From contig CAVBBP010000017.1 of the NCBI GenBank assembly GCA_963593685.1, positions 1 through 44,864 on the forward strand: 44,864 bases of DNA. The letters run 5' to 3'. Origin of the DNA: W0P28-013 sp963593685. Its GTDB lineage: Bacteria; Bacteroidota; Bacteroidia; Bacteroidales; Paludibacteraceae. This document shows positions 1-8,474 of the stretch, piece by piece. The translations under genes and the position numbers were made by a program. The notes below the pieces were generated by a model. The model was given only the letters and a program-made list of their open reading frames with translations. It was not told where the DNA came from and made no database searches. Position 1 is the first letter of the stretch; every line of letters begins with the position of its first letter.

Positions 1-164
1 TCAGATTTCAAATTTCAAATTCAACAATTAGGAACATAGAAACTTAGAAACAAAATTGCGATAGCAATTTTGAGAAACCAGAAACTAGAAACCAGAAATT
101 AGAAATAAGCCTCACAGACCAACCTCAATGCGTTAAACTTATCAACTCATCAACCCAATCTGAA
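1..164 (+). repeat. Leader block of recurring intergenic modules before the LptE-like gene
   Basis: No gene is seen here. The block strings together modules that recur through the window: TTTCAAATTTCAAATT, an AACATAGAAACTTAGAAAC string, a small hairpin (AAATTGCGATAGCAATTT), an AGAAACTAGAAACCAG string, and at 126-160 the AATGCGTTAAAC + ATCAACTCATCAACCC module that ends just before the ATG at 165. Almost the same series in the same order precedes the gene at 30334. No TTTG/TAnnTTTG promoter is recognisable in it. Confidence 0.75.
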
Positions 165-671
165 ATGAACCGCCTTACACTACTCGCCATAATTGCGGCC
201 TTGATTGCGGCATCGTGTACCATTTCGTACAAGTTCAATGGTGCCAGCATCGACTATTCGAAGGTGAAGAGCATCACCGTGGCCGACTTTACCAACCAAG
301 CCACGCTCGTCAATCCGTCGCTCGTCAATACTTTCAACGATGCGCTGAAAGACGCTTACAGCCGACAAACACGCCTCGAACAGACGCGCCGCGGCGGCGA
401 CCTGCAAGTCGAAGGCGAAATCACCACCTATTCGCTCACGCCGCTCTCGATTGGTGCCGATGCCTACGCCGCCGAAACACGCTTGACCATCGGCGTGCGC
501 GTGCGCTACACCAACAATACCAACAGCGAAGAGGATTTTGAGCGCACTTTTTCGGCCAACCGCACATTTCCAAGCACCTCTACGCTCGAAGATGTGCAGG
601 ACCAACTGTGCGAAGAGATGGTCGAAGAACTTGTCGATCAGATTTTTAACGCCACGGTTGCGAATTGGTAA
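165..671 (+). CDS. lptE: LptE-like outer-membrane LPS assembly lipoprotein
   Basis: A 168-residue lipoprotein. The first 17 residues form a signal peptide with a lipobox ending AASC (Cys18 lipidated). The body has the Bacteroidetes LptE features: a YKFNGASIDYSKVKS start, an ITVADFTNQA segment, a region after residue 85 (LQVEGEITTYSLTPLS) typical of an LptE beta sheet, and a C-terminal helix (LCEEMVEELVDQIFN). LptE plugs the LptD barrel and helps deliver LPS to the outer leaflet. The length matches the Bacteroidetes family (about 165-180). The ATG at 165 is chosen because the lipoprotein signal starts there. The usual partners (an upstream sigma-54 regulator, downstream secG) are not visible; the gene stands alone at the window edge. 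The family call is from sequence pattern; the function is inferred from the family. Confidence 0.85.
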   Translation: MNRLTLLAIIAALIAASCTISYKFNGASIDYSKVKSITVADFTNQATLVNPSLVNTFNDALKDAYSRQTRLEQTRRGGDLQVEGEITTYSLTPLSIGADAYAAETRLTIGVRVRYTNNTNSEEDFERTFSANRTFPSTSTLEDVQDQLCEEMVEELVDQIFNATVANW

Positions 672-961
672 AAGTAGGGACGCGGCATGCCACGTCCGAA
701 AAGTTTAGAGGTTATAGTTTATAGGCCAAAGGCTTTTTCCCTTTGGGGAAAACGGGAAAAGAGGCCATAAGAAAAATTAACAATAAAAAATGAACAATGA
801 ATAATAATTGCGACTTTCGGATACCGAAAACCTGAAACCTGAAACAAATCTTCAAATCAACACTTTATGAACTTTATAAACTTTCCACTTTACACACTTT
901 ACAGACTTCCCACTTTTCAAAAAAAATAACGAAAAAACTTTTTTTATTCTAAAAAAGATTG
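672..961. repeat. Intergenic block with a REP-like palindrome and a CCCTTTCCC element
   Basis: No gene in this part of the gap. 674-697 is a REP-like imperfect palindrome of the TAGGGACGCGGCATGCCACG form. 724-766 is a palindrome-like CCCTTTGGGGAAAACGGGA element, one of about eight in the window. 810-835 has an AATAATTGCGACTTTC string with a small TCGG/CCGA palindrome. 868-918 is an ACTTTATGAACTTTATAAAC / ACTTTACACACTTTAC string. All recur in other intergenic regions. Confidence 0.7.
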
Positions 962-969
962 TACCTTTG
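962..969 (+). promoter_or_regulatory. Probable -7 box for the secreted OB-fold protein gene
   Basis: TACCTTTG matches the Bacteroidetes sigma -7 consensus TAnnTTTG. The expected TTTG at -33 is replaced by a T-rich run (940-946). Transcription starting near 976 would give a leader of about 115 nt that contains small GC palindromes (GTGCGCAC, GCGCGCGC). Confidence 0.5.
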
Positions 970-1089
970 TGGCGATGGTGTGCGCACGATTGTATGCCGA
1001 TATTTACGGGCGTATGCGCGCGCGTACCGCTATAACAGACAAAAACCGAGACTAAACTATTCAAAATTATTAACTTAAAAATTTCTATC

Positions 1090-2592
1090 ATGAAAAAAAT
1101 TACTTTTCTCGTAGCCGCCCTATGCGCTACAACGATGGCTTTCGCGACCGCAACTGGCGTGAAAGTAACCGACCTAACAACGCTTAAAGCAGGCGACAAA
1201 ATTGCCATTACCAATTTTGATGGTACTAAAGCAATGAGCATAGAGCAAACTACAGTCGATGGTAAAAGTTACTATCGTGGTTCTGCTGCTTTTGATGCTG
1301 CTAATGTTACCTCTGATGTCGAATTAATTGAATTGGTAGCTTCTGGCGAAAACTTCAAGTTGAAAGTTACAGGTGGGTTCTTGTATTATGATGCAACTTG
1401 GACTAAAAATTGGTTGGGTACTAACGAAACAGGTACTGATTTTAAATTTGAGGCAACAGGGGACACTCTGCGAGCCGTAGAAGTTGCAAGTGGACGCTAT
1501 ATTATGTTTAATACAGACGAGGCTCGTTTTGCTGCTTATACCACTACATCGAGTCTTCGTTCTGTTGGTACTGCAATTTATGTGGTTACTGGTGAACAAA
1601 AAGAGGCTGTGATAGAATCTAAAACAATTGCAGAATTTATTGCTGCTAAAGGTGTAAAATGCTACTTGACGGGCGTAGTTGGAAAGATTGACAACAATGA
1701 ATATGGAAATTTTAATCTAACCGATAAATCGGGTACTATTTATGTGTATGGTTGCTTGACCGCAGAAAAAGAAAGTAAAAAATTCTCTACACTTGGCGTA
1801 AAAGAAGGCGATACACTAACCGTACTTGCCGAAAAATATCAAGTGTATAAAGAACAGGAACAACTTGTTAATGCAATTTATGTAAGCCATACAGAGGGTA
1901 CAGGCAGCAGCGACAGCGGCGACGAAGACGGCGATGCTACCGAACTGACCGTGAACTATGCAGAAATCACCTACTATGAAGAACTATCGGAAGAAGGTGC
2001 GCACAATTTTAGTGTAGATTTCATGTATTACAATGCAACGGAAGATTCCGTTCATGCTCCTTATATCAGCTTCGACATTTACAGTGCGTCGGCAACTGCC
2101 ATCGCAGGTTCGTATTCAATCACTGCTTCTACTATTGGTACGGAATATTCGTATGCAATGCTTACCGACGCTGAACTCATCGATAAGGATGCAGAGGGAG
2201 TTTCCATGACTACAGCCACTCTTACTTTGGCATATGTACCTGCCAACAACACTTATAAGGCGGTTGCCGCATTTACTGCTAGCGATGGCAAAAAGTACAC
2301 AATCAATGCCGAAGTTCCCTATGCCGTTTTCAAGGCTTTGGATACGGACGGCGACGACTACTACGATGATTACGAAGATTACACTCTTGACGAAAATACC
2401 ACCGCTATCCGCAACATCGAGGTGCTGAACGATGTGTATGCACACGAAGGCCGCATCTATGCCGAAGAGGGCGCACAAATCTACACCGTTATGGGTCTGA
2501 ATGTTACCGAGCAGAACAAGAAGAGCACGCTTGGCGAGGGCATCTACATTGTAAAAGCCGGCAACAAACTCGCCAAAATTGTGGTTAAATAA
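1090..2592 (+). CDS. Secreted OB-fold surface protein with a type IX secretion C-terminal signal
   Basis: A 500-residue protein. Residues 1-20 are a signal peptide (MKKITFLVAALCATTMAFAT). Residues ~25-170 form a beta-rich domain of unknown family. Residues ~180-270 (KCYLTGVVGKIDNNEYGNFN, then LTDKSGTIYVYG and LGVKEGDTLTV) look like the OB-fold domain common in Bacteroidales surface proteins. An acidic linker (GSSDSGDEDGD) leads to another beta domain. The last ~70 residues (YTVMGLNV ... GEGIYIVKAGNK ... KIVVK) match a type A sorting domain of the type IX secretion system. The likely fate is export by Sec and then T9SS to the cell surface. The first half is visibly more AT-rich in codon use than its neighbours, which may mean transfer or a mosaic origin. 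No enzymatic motif is seen. Confidence 0.7.
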   Translation: MKKITFLVAALCATTMAFATATGVKVTDLTTLKAGDKIAITNFDGTKAMSIEQTTVDGKSYYRGSAAFDAANVTSDVELIELVASGENFKLKVTGGFLYYDATWTKNWLGTNETGTDFKFEATGDTLRAVEVASGRYIMFNTDEARFAAYTTTSSLRSVGTAIYVVTGEQKEAVIESKTIAEFIAAKGVKCYLTGVVGKIDNNEYGNFNLTDKSGTIYVYGCLTAEKESKKFSTLGVKEGDTLTVLAEKYQVYKEQEQLVNAIYVSHTEGTGSSDSGDEDGDATELTVNYAEITYYEELSEEGAHNFSVDFMYYNATEDSVHAPYISFDIYSASATAIAGSYSITASTIGTEYSYAMLTDAELIDKDAEGVSMTTATLTLAYVPANNTYKAVAAFTASDGKKYTINAEVPYAVFKALDTDGDDYYDDYEDYTLDENTTAIRNIEVLNDVYAHEGRIYAEEGAQIYTVMGLNVTEQNKKSTLGEGIYIVKAGNKLAKIVVK

Positions 2593-2922
2593 TTGATAAT
2601 TGACAATTGATAATTGACAATGTAGAGACGTCACAATGTGGCGTCTCTACTTATTTACGGATTTACAAATTTACAAATTTACGGATTTTTCCAAATCTGC
2701 AAATCAACAGAAACGGACGCACGCGGTGCGTCCCTACAAATCTATCTTCTAGGCTCTCAAAAAAAAACTCCTCACTCTACTTGCTACTATTTGATTTGCA
2801 AAAAGAAAAATAGAAGCAATATCAGTGGGCGGAATGCCTGATTTTATGCAAATCATAAAATCGACTATCAAATTTGCATAAAAAATTGGGCGTTTTTATG
2901 TAAATCATAAAATCGGCGGCGG
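2593..2922. repeat. Intergenic block with two palindromic repeats
   Basis: No gene. 2622-2650 is a near-perfect palindrome (GTAGAGACG ... CGTCTCTAC) related to those at 11781 and 13677; it could end transcription of the preceding gene but has no T-run. 2715-2737 is a REP-like GGACGCACGCGGTGCGTCC copy. Between them lie ATTTACAAATTTACAAATTT strings. The last 80 bases are AT-rich with an ATCATAAAATCG sequence occurring twice. Confidence 0.65.
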
Positions 2923-3513
2923 CTACAACTGCCCCGCTTCGACTAGAAAAATGATGCGTTCGATGATTTTGTCGTCGTCGTTGTCGCCGAACTTCTTTTT
3001 GAGGTCGGCACCGAGCAGTTTGGCAAAAAGTTGGTAGAAACCCGCCGTGAAACTGCCACGGTAGGCGCGAATCAGTTCGTAGGAACTGGTTTGGCACTCG
3101 CGATCGACCAGCCTGATGAGCAGTTTGCCTTGGCTGAGCGTCATCTGCGTGAACTCCTTGTAGTATTTTTTGTAGGTGGTTTTTTCCCACTGGCGCATGT
3201 AGCGGTCGCGCTCCTTTTGGGTAGGAATGCGCATGAGCGTGTCGTTCACCTCTTGCACGAGTCCGCTTATCATTTTGGAATAGGGCAGCACTTTTTTCAC
3301 ATCGCGCACGGTGCGCCAGTAGAAGCGTTCTTGCCGTTTGTTTTTGAATTTCATCGGCGGAAAAACATAGACTGGCGGCAGTTGAAACACCGTGTCGCCA
3401 TTGATGACACGCATCGGCACCACATTGGCAGCAAGCGGCGTAGCGGTGGGGTTTGTTGCGCTTGCGGCGGCGGTGGCGGCACACACAATGGCTATGATGG
3501 CGGTGCGTTTCAT
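2923..3513 (-). CDS. DUF4294 family protein
   Basis: 196 residues. A signal peptide is visible (MKRTAIIAIVCAATAAASA), followed by a basic, Tyr/Arg-rich helical body (FKNKRQERFYWRTVRDVKKV ... RIPTQKERDRYMRQWEK ... YKEFTQMTLSQGKLLIRLVD) and an acidic patch (FGDNDDDKIIERII). This pattern and length fit the Bacteroidetes DUF4294 family, of unknown function and probably periplasmic or envelope-associated. The start is taken at the ATG at 3513 because the signal peptide begins there; an upstream in-frame ATG at 3678 would add 55 residues read from repeat sequence. The family call is by pattern. Confidence 0.75.
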   Translation of the reverse strand: MKRTAIIAIVCAATAAASATNPTATPLAANVVPMRVINGDTVFQLPPVYVFPPMKFKNKRQERFYWRTVRDVKKVLPYSKMISGLVQEVNDTLMRIPTQKERDRYMRQWEKTTYKKYYKEFTQMTLSQGKLLIRLVDRECQTSSYELIRAYRGSFTAGFYQLFAKLLGADLKKKFGDNDDDKIIERIIFLVEAGQL

Positions 3514-3790
3514 ACTAAAAGGGGAATTTTTGTAATTTTTTTTCGCAATAAATTTTTGTTGGGGATTTGTTGATTTGGTTATTTGGAAATTATTATTCAT
3601 TTTCTTGGCTATAGCCCCCTTTCCCGTTTCCCCCGATAGGGGGAAAAGCCACGCATTCCGAAACGCCTCAATCTTCAAATTTTCAAATAATTAAGTAATT
3701 GAAAATTAGATAATTAAATAATTGAAAAGTCTATGCTCTTTCAAAAAAGTCTTTATTCTTTTGTCTTTACTCTTTATTCTTCAAAAACAA
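3514..3790. repeat. Intergenic repeat block between divergent genes
   Basis: No gene. Modules present: CAAATAACCAAATC-type strings on the minus strand directly before the DUF4294 start, a CCCTTTCCCGTTTCCCCC element at 3613-3650, and a TTCAAATAATTAAGTAATTG string. The same kinds of module occur at other gaps in the window. Confidence 0.6.
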
Positions 3791-3822
3791 TTTGCGTTTT
3801 AATAGATTTTTAACTATCTTTG
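3791..3822 (+). promoter_or_regulatory. Bacteroidetes-type promoter for the outer-membrane pair
   Basis: TTTG at 3791-3794, a 20-base spacer, then TATCTTTG at 3815-3822: an exact match to TTTG-N19/21-TAnnTTTG. The transcript would start about 30 bases before the ATG at 3860. Confidence 0.75.
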
Positions 3823-3859
3823 AAGCCGATACCTGCTTGTTGGATAAAAGGGCTGTTCG

Positions 3860-4687
3860 ATGAAAAGATTTGCAAAAATCGTACCAATGTTGTGCTGGCT
3901 CTTTGCGTGTGCAACATTGGCAGCGCAAACGGCCACCATTGTGCCGAGTTCGTATGTGGCAGGCAATGCATCGGTGGCCTACAATGCCGAGTGGCAGCCG
4001 TTTCAGAATCCAGCGGCGTTGGCGTGCGAGCAGCACTACACGCTGTCGCTGCTCTACGAAAATCGCTACATCACCGCCGAACTGTCGAATGCGGCGTTCA
4101 GCGTGGCCATTCCCACGAAATATATCAATGTCGGGGCGCAATTTTCCTATTTTGGCTATGCCGAATACAACGAAATGTTGGCGGCGGTTACCTTTGCGCG
4201 CACTTTTGGCGACATTTTCCATTTGGGCGTGGAGTGCGACTACTACGCCGTCTATCTGTCGCCGAGCGAGCGTTACAAAAGCACAGCCACGGTACAAGTC
4301 GGTTTTCAGGTGCAGGTGGTGCCGTCGCTTACGATTGGTTTCAGTGCGTTCAATCCCATTTTTTCGAAAATCAAGAGCGATTTGACCGAAAAACGCTTGC
4401 CGTCGGTGTTTAGTTTGGGTACGAACTATCGCATTCACGAGAAAGTGTCGTGGCTGGTGCAACTCGACAAAGAGGTGCGCTCGCCGCTGCGCTGGGCGAC
4501 GGGTTTTGAGTATGCGCCGTTCGATGTATTCGATGTGCGCATCGGTTGCTACGGCAGCGACTACGCCGTGCCGACCCTCGGCGTGGGCTGTGGTTGGGCT
4601 GGTTTCAAATTTCATCTGCACTGCGAATATCGCAATCCGCTGGGCGTAACCATGCTTGGCACGCTTCAATATCGTTTCAAGCGATGA
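3860..4687 (+). CDS. PorV/PorQ-like outer-membrane beta-barrel protein
   Basis: 275 residues. A signal peptide (KIVPMLCWLFACATLAAQ) is followed by alternating beta strands through to the C-terminal TLQYRFKR. The early NPAALACEQHYTLSL segment resembles the NPA-containing start of PorV/PorQ/FadL-like barrels of Bacteroidetes. The stop codon overlaps the next start (ATGA at 4684-4687), so translation is probably coupled to the downstream helix-hairpin-helix barrel protein. The two may work together in the outer membrane. A specific T9SS role (PorQ) is possible but not shown by any diagnostic motif I can see. Confidence 0.55.
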   Translation: MKRFAKIVPMLCWLFACATLAAQTATIVPSSYVAGNASVAYNAEWQPFQNPAALACEQHYTLSLLYENRYITAELSNAAFSVAIPTKYINVGAQFSYFGYAEYNEMLAAVTFARTFGDIFHLGVECDYYAVYLSPSERYKSTATVQVGFQVQVVPSLTIGFSAFNPIFSKIKSDLTEKRLPSVFSLGTNYRIHEKVSWLVQLDKEVRSPLRWATGFEYAPFDVFDVRIGCYGSDYAVPTLGVGCGWAGFKFHLHCEYRNPLGVTMLGTLQYRFKR

Positions 4688-6744
4688 AACGCCTGATAAT
4701 CATATCGTTGTGCGCTGCGTTGTGGTTGCCGCTTTTTGCGCAAGAAGAGGTGGCCATCGACCGTGTTATCGAAAAAATTTACGACTTTCTGATGGAAGAT
4801 GTCGAAGAGGGCGAAGTGGATTATGGCGACCTTTACGACGATTTGGCGGCTATCTACGAATCGCCCATCAATCTGAATAACACCACGCCCGAAGAGTTGG
4901 CGCAACTGCAGTTCCTGAACGATATGCAGATAGAAAATCTGATGTACTACCTCTACAAGGCGGGGCGTATGCAGACCGTTTACGAGTTGCAGTTGGTCGC
5001 TGGGTTCGACCTATTTACCATTCAACTGCTGTTGCCGTTTGTGCGCGTGGCGGCTCCCGACGACGATGTGGCGTGGAATTTTCGCGATGTGATGCGTGAT
5101 AGCAAACACACGCTGACCGCGCGTTTCGATGGAACTTTTGAGCAGCGGCAAGGCTTTTCATCGATTTCGCCCGAAGCATTGGCCGAAAAACCGAACTCGC
5201 GCTATGTGGGCGACCCCTTCTACACTTCGTTGCGGTATCGCCTGCGCAGCAGCAACAAGTTGGAGGCTGGTTTGACCATGGAAAAGGATGCCGGCGAGCA
5301 GTGGGTGGGCGATTACAACAAAAAATTGTTCGACTCCTATTCGGGATTTGTGCAGGTGAACAAACTGTGGAAGTTTTCGACCATTGTGCTGGGCGACTAC
5401 CGCGCCAATTTCGGGCAAGGATTGGTCATCAGGCAAGATTTGAACATGGGCGCAACCGCCATGGCCACCAACATCGGCGTACGCACACGCGGCCTGAAAC
5501 GCCACTCATCGACCGACGAGTACAACTTTTTGCGTGGCGTGGGCGCAACGGTCAAATTTGGCGACTTCGATGCCACGGCGTTCTATTCGTTTCGCAAGAT
5601 GGATGCCGACACGAGCGGCGGCGCATTCACCTCGTTCAAAAAAGATGGCTACCACCGCACACCGAGCGAATGCGAGCGCTACCGTACCGTTGGCACACAT
5701 GTGTTGGGCGGCAATATCTCCTATCGGTACAAGTTTTTTCGCATCGGTGCTACGGCCGTGCAGACATGGCTCGGCACACCGATAGACTACGCGCCGAAGC
5801 CTTATCAGCAGTACTATTTTCGAGGGAATAGTCAGTTTGCCGCCAGCATCGACTACCACTTTGCGTGGCGTGGATTCGGGCTGTTTGGCGAGACAGCCGT
5901 AACGGGTTGGGGCGCAGTTGCCACGCTCAACACACTCACCTTTGCGCCCATTTCGACCCTCAGTTTTGTGCTGTCGCACCGCTATTATGCCAAAAATTAC
6001 GACCTGATTTTTGCCAATGCCTTTGGACAGAGCAGCCACACACGCAACGAACACGGCATCTACATTGGCAGCGAAATAAAACCTGTGCGTAATTGGAAGA
6101 TAGCCGCCTACGCCGACCTCTACAAAACGCCATGGATAACCTACACTGTGCCGCGCCCCACGCAAGGTTACGCCACGCTGCTGCATGTGGAGTTTATGCC
6201 CAACCGCCGCTTGTCGATGTATGCGCGCCTACGCTACCGCTACAAAGAGACCAAAGCCGCCGACCTGACCCAAGAAGCCACCACATTTTTGGCCGACAAC
6301 CGCAAACTATCGCTGCGTTACTATCTGACTTACAGCGTGTTAGGTCTTGATTTAAGGAGCGTTGTGGAATGGAATCGGGTGCGAATAGAGAAGGAAGCGC
6401 CGTCGCACGGATTTCTGCTGGCACAAGATGTGGCGTACACCTTTCGCGCCATCGATTTGACACTGAGCGCGCGCTACGCCTATTTCGATGCAGCGGCCTA
6501 CGACAACCGTTTTTCGCTCTACGAACGCGATGTGCCGAGCGCAGGTTTCGCCCCGTCGATGTATGGCGTGGGCAGCCGTTGGTATCTGAATGCCGACTAC
6601 GAGATAATTCGCGGTCTGAAACTATTCCTGCGTGTAGCGCAAACCTACTACACCGATGGGCGCACGCTGATAGGCAGCGGCCTCACACAAATAGCCGGCT
6701 GCCACAAAACCGATTTTCGCGTGTTTGTGCAGTACAGTTTTTGA
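4684..6744 (+). CDS. Outer-membrane barrel protein with N-terminal helix-hairpin-helix domain
   Basis: 686 residues from the ATG at 4684, chosen because it starts a clear signal peptide (MKRLIIISLCAALWLPLFAQ) and overlaps the previous stop. Residues ~20-120 form a helical domain containing a ComEA-like helix-hairpin-helix segment (INLNNTTPEELAQLQFLN ... LQLVAGFDLFTIQLLLPFV). The rest is a large predicted beta barrel rich in Tyr/Arg strands, ending in the OMP-like VFVQYSF with terminal Phe. This architecture is conserved in Bacteroidetes but of unknown function. HHH motifs normally bind DNA, so a role at the surface in DNA uptake or binding is conceivable; that is inference. It is coupled to the barrel gene upstream. 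Confidence 0.65.
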   Translation: MKRLIIISLCAALWLPLFAQEEVAIDRVIEKIYDFLMEDVEEGEVDYGDLYDDLAAIYESPINLNNTTPEELAQLQFLNDMQIENLMYYLYKAGRMQTVYELQLVAGFDLFTIQLLLPFVRVAAPDDDVAWNFRDVMRDSKHTLTARFDGTFEQRQGFSSISPEALAEKPNSRYVGDPFYTSLRYRLRSSNKLEAGLTMEKDAGEQWVGDYNKKLFDSYSGFVQVNKLWKFSTIVLGDYRANFGQGLVIRQDLNMGATAMATNIGVRTRGLKRHSSTDEYNFLRGVGATVKFGDFDATAFYSFRKMDADTSGGAFTSFKKDGYHRTPSECERYRTVGTHVLGGNISYRYKFFRIGATAVQTWLGTPIDYAPKPYQQYYFRGNSQFAASIDYHFAWRGFGLFGETAVTGWGAVATLNTLTFAPISTLSFVLSHRYYAKNYDLIFANAFGQSSHTRNEHGIYIGSEIKPVRNWKIAAYADLYKTPWITYTVPRPTQGYATLLHVEFMPNRRLSMYARLRYRYKETKAADLTQEATTFLADNRKLSLRYYLTYSVLGLDLRSVVEWNRVRIEKEAPSHGFLLAQDVAYTFRAIDLTLSARYAYFDAAAYDNRFSLYERDVPSAGFAPSMYGVGSRWYLNADYEIIRGLKLFLRVAQTYYTDGRTLIGSGLTQIAGCHKTDFRVFVQYSF

Positions 6745-7036
6745 AACATAGTCGCAAGATATGAGTAGCAAGTAGCAAGAAAAGTGAGGAATTAGGAATT
6801 AGGAATGAGGAGTGATTTTAATTATCCAATTATCTAATTTTCAATTATTTAATTAAAAATTCGGCAACTTTGTGGATACCGACAATTTGAATTTTTTCGA
6901 CAAGCGAGAGCAGTGCCAAACTCGTTTGAGCAATGCCGAGCGGAGAAAAAATCAGTGAAATCTGAAATCTGAAATTGCGAAGCGACAACCAGAAACTAGA
7001 AATTAGAAATCAGAAATCAGAAACCAAATAATCCCC
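6745..7036. repeat. Intergenic repeat block with a 62-bp element
   Basis: No gene. Directly after the stop comes the AGTCGCAAG / AGTAGCAAG module and GAGGAATTAGGAATTAGGAA. Then an AATTATCTAATTTTCAATTA string, then a 62-bp element at 6891-6952 whose ends are complementary (ATTTTTTCG ... AGAAAAAAT) and which recurs at 9178-9239. AGAAACTAGAAATTAGAAAT strings run up to the convergent MFS gene. Confidence 0.7.
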
Positions 7037-8335
7037 CTACCTCTCTCTTACAAGCAGCACGCAGAGTGCGCCCACAAACAGGCAAATGCCAGCGATGGCA
7101 AGCATGTAGGCCTGATGTCCGCCAACGATGCGCAGCAACGAGCCGCCGCACAGTGCCGCCACTATCTGCGGCAGACAGATGGTGCAGTTGAACAGACCGA
7201 GATAGGTGCCCATGTGGTCGCCTTTGATGTTGTTGGTGAGAATGGTGAACGGCAGTGCCAGCATGGCCGCCCATGCACAACCGATGAGCAGATACGGCAC
7301 AAAAAGCAGATATTGGTTGCCCACAAAAGGCACTGCCACAAAACCGATGCCGCCAATCAGCAGACTGACAATGTATGCCACTTTGTAGTTTTTGAACCGC
7401 GGAATGGCGAGCGACCACACAATACCGCCCACGGCTTGCACGGCGAACAGCACGCCCACCCAGTTGCCAGCCGCTTGGTAGCCTTCCGAAGCCACATCGG
7501 CGGTGTGCCAAACGGTTTCGGCGATGGCACCGTTGGTGTAGGTCCACATATACATGAACGCCGCCCAGCAGAAAAATTGCACCAGACCGATAGTCCAAAA
7601 CACGCTCGGCGCATTTTGTATCAGTTTCAGCAGATTGTTTTCGCCTTTCTGCGCCGATTTTGGTGCGGCGTGATATTTGGCATATTCGGCGGGCGGCATT
7701 TCGCGCACCGTGAAGACCGTGTATAGCACGCACGCTATCAGTATGGCTGCGCCGATGTAGAAAGAGTAGATGACCGAATCGGGCACTACGCCCTCGGCTG
7801 CCACATTACTGATGCCAATCCAAGTGAAGAAAAATGGGAACAGAAACCCGACCACATTGCCCAAATTGCACAGAAAACTCTGAATGGAGTAGGCCAAACC
7901 CTTTTGCTTCTCGTTCACAAGGTCGCCAACCATCATTTTGAACGGCTGCATGGCCATGTTGATACTCGTGTCGAGCAGCATGAGCGACACCACCCCAAAA
8001 AGCATTGCTGCGCCCACCGTCAGTCCGAAACTGCCAGCATTGGGCAGCAACAGCATAATCGCCACAGCCGTGAGCGCACCGACGAGCAGGTAGGGAATGC
8101 GCCGCCCAAAGCGACACCAAGTTTTGTCGCTCAACAGCCCCACAATCGGCTGTACAACCATGCCCATGAGCGGCGGAAGCACCCAAAAATAACTCAAACT
8201 ATGCGGATCTGCGCCCAGCGTGGCAAATATGCGACTGATGTTTGCACTCTGCAAGGCGTAGGCTATCTGCACGCCCAAAAATCCGAAACTGATGTTGCAC
8301 AGTTTGCCGAAACTCAAATCTGGCTGGTTGCTCAT
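7037..8335 (-). CDS. MFS transporter of the GPH / SLC45 sugar-transporter type
   Basis: 432 residues from the ATG at 8335 (MSNQPDLSFGKLCNISFGFL). About 12 hydrophobic helices are seen. The loop GLLSDKTWCRFGRRIPYLL is the MFS motif A in the form typical of SLC45 sucrose/maltose-type and GPH carriers, and FGFLGVQIAYALQSANISRI is the matching first helix. The protein sits in the inner membrane and probably imports a disaccharide or oligosaccharide by cation symport. No glycoside hydrolase lies beside it, so the substrate cannot be deduced. The longer in-frame start at 8659 is rejected because it would run back through the divergent tsaC promoter and into tsaC. Confidence 0.8.
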   Translation of the reverse strand: MSNQPDLSFGKLCNISFGFLGVQIAYALQSANISRIFATLGADPHSLSYFWVLPPLMGMVVQPIVGLLSDKTWCRFGRRIPYLLVGALTAVAIMLLLPNAGSFGLTVGAAMLFGVVSLMLLDTSINMAMQPFKMMVGDLVNEKQKGLAYSIQSFLCNLGNVVGFLFPFFFTWIGISNVAAEGVVPDSVIYSFYIGAAILIACVLYTVFTVREMPPAEYAKYHAAPKSAQKGENNLLKLIQNAPSVFWTIGLVQFFCWAAFMYMWTYTNGAIAETVWHTADVASEGYQAAGNWVGVLFAVQAVGGIVWSLAIPRFKNYKVAYIVSLLIGGIGFVAVPFVGNQYLLFVPYLLIGCAWAAMLALPFTILTNNIKGDHMGTYLGLFNCTICLPQIVAALCGGSLLRIVGGHQAYMLAIAGICLFVGALCVLLVRER

Positions 8336-8375
8336 AGTTACTGACCGTTTTTTTCGTTCCAAAAGTACGCTTTTT

Positions 8376-8406
8376 TTTGCAAATGGCGAAAAATGTGCTA
8401 CTTTTG
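8376..8406 (+). promoter_or_regulatory. Promoter of tsaC, with a divergent -7 box for the MFS gene
   Basis: TTTG at 8376-8379, a 19-base spacer and TACTTTTG at 8399-8406 match the Bacteroidetes promoter consensus on the plus strand. On the minus strand TACTTTTG (complement at 8360-8367) is a good -7 box for the MFS gene, but without a correctly spaced -33 TTTG. Confidence 0.7.
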
Positions 8407-8474
8407 CGTTCCCGAATTTTCTTTGGCTCGTCAAAAGAAATGAGCGGGAAAACGGATAGAAAAAACTTTTCACG

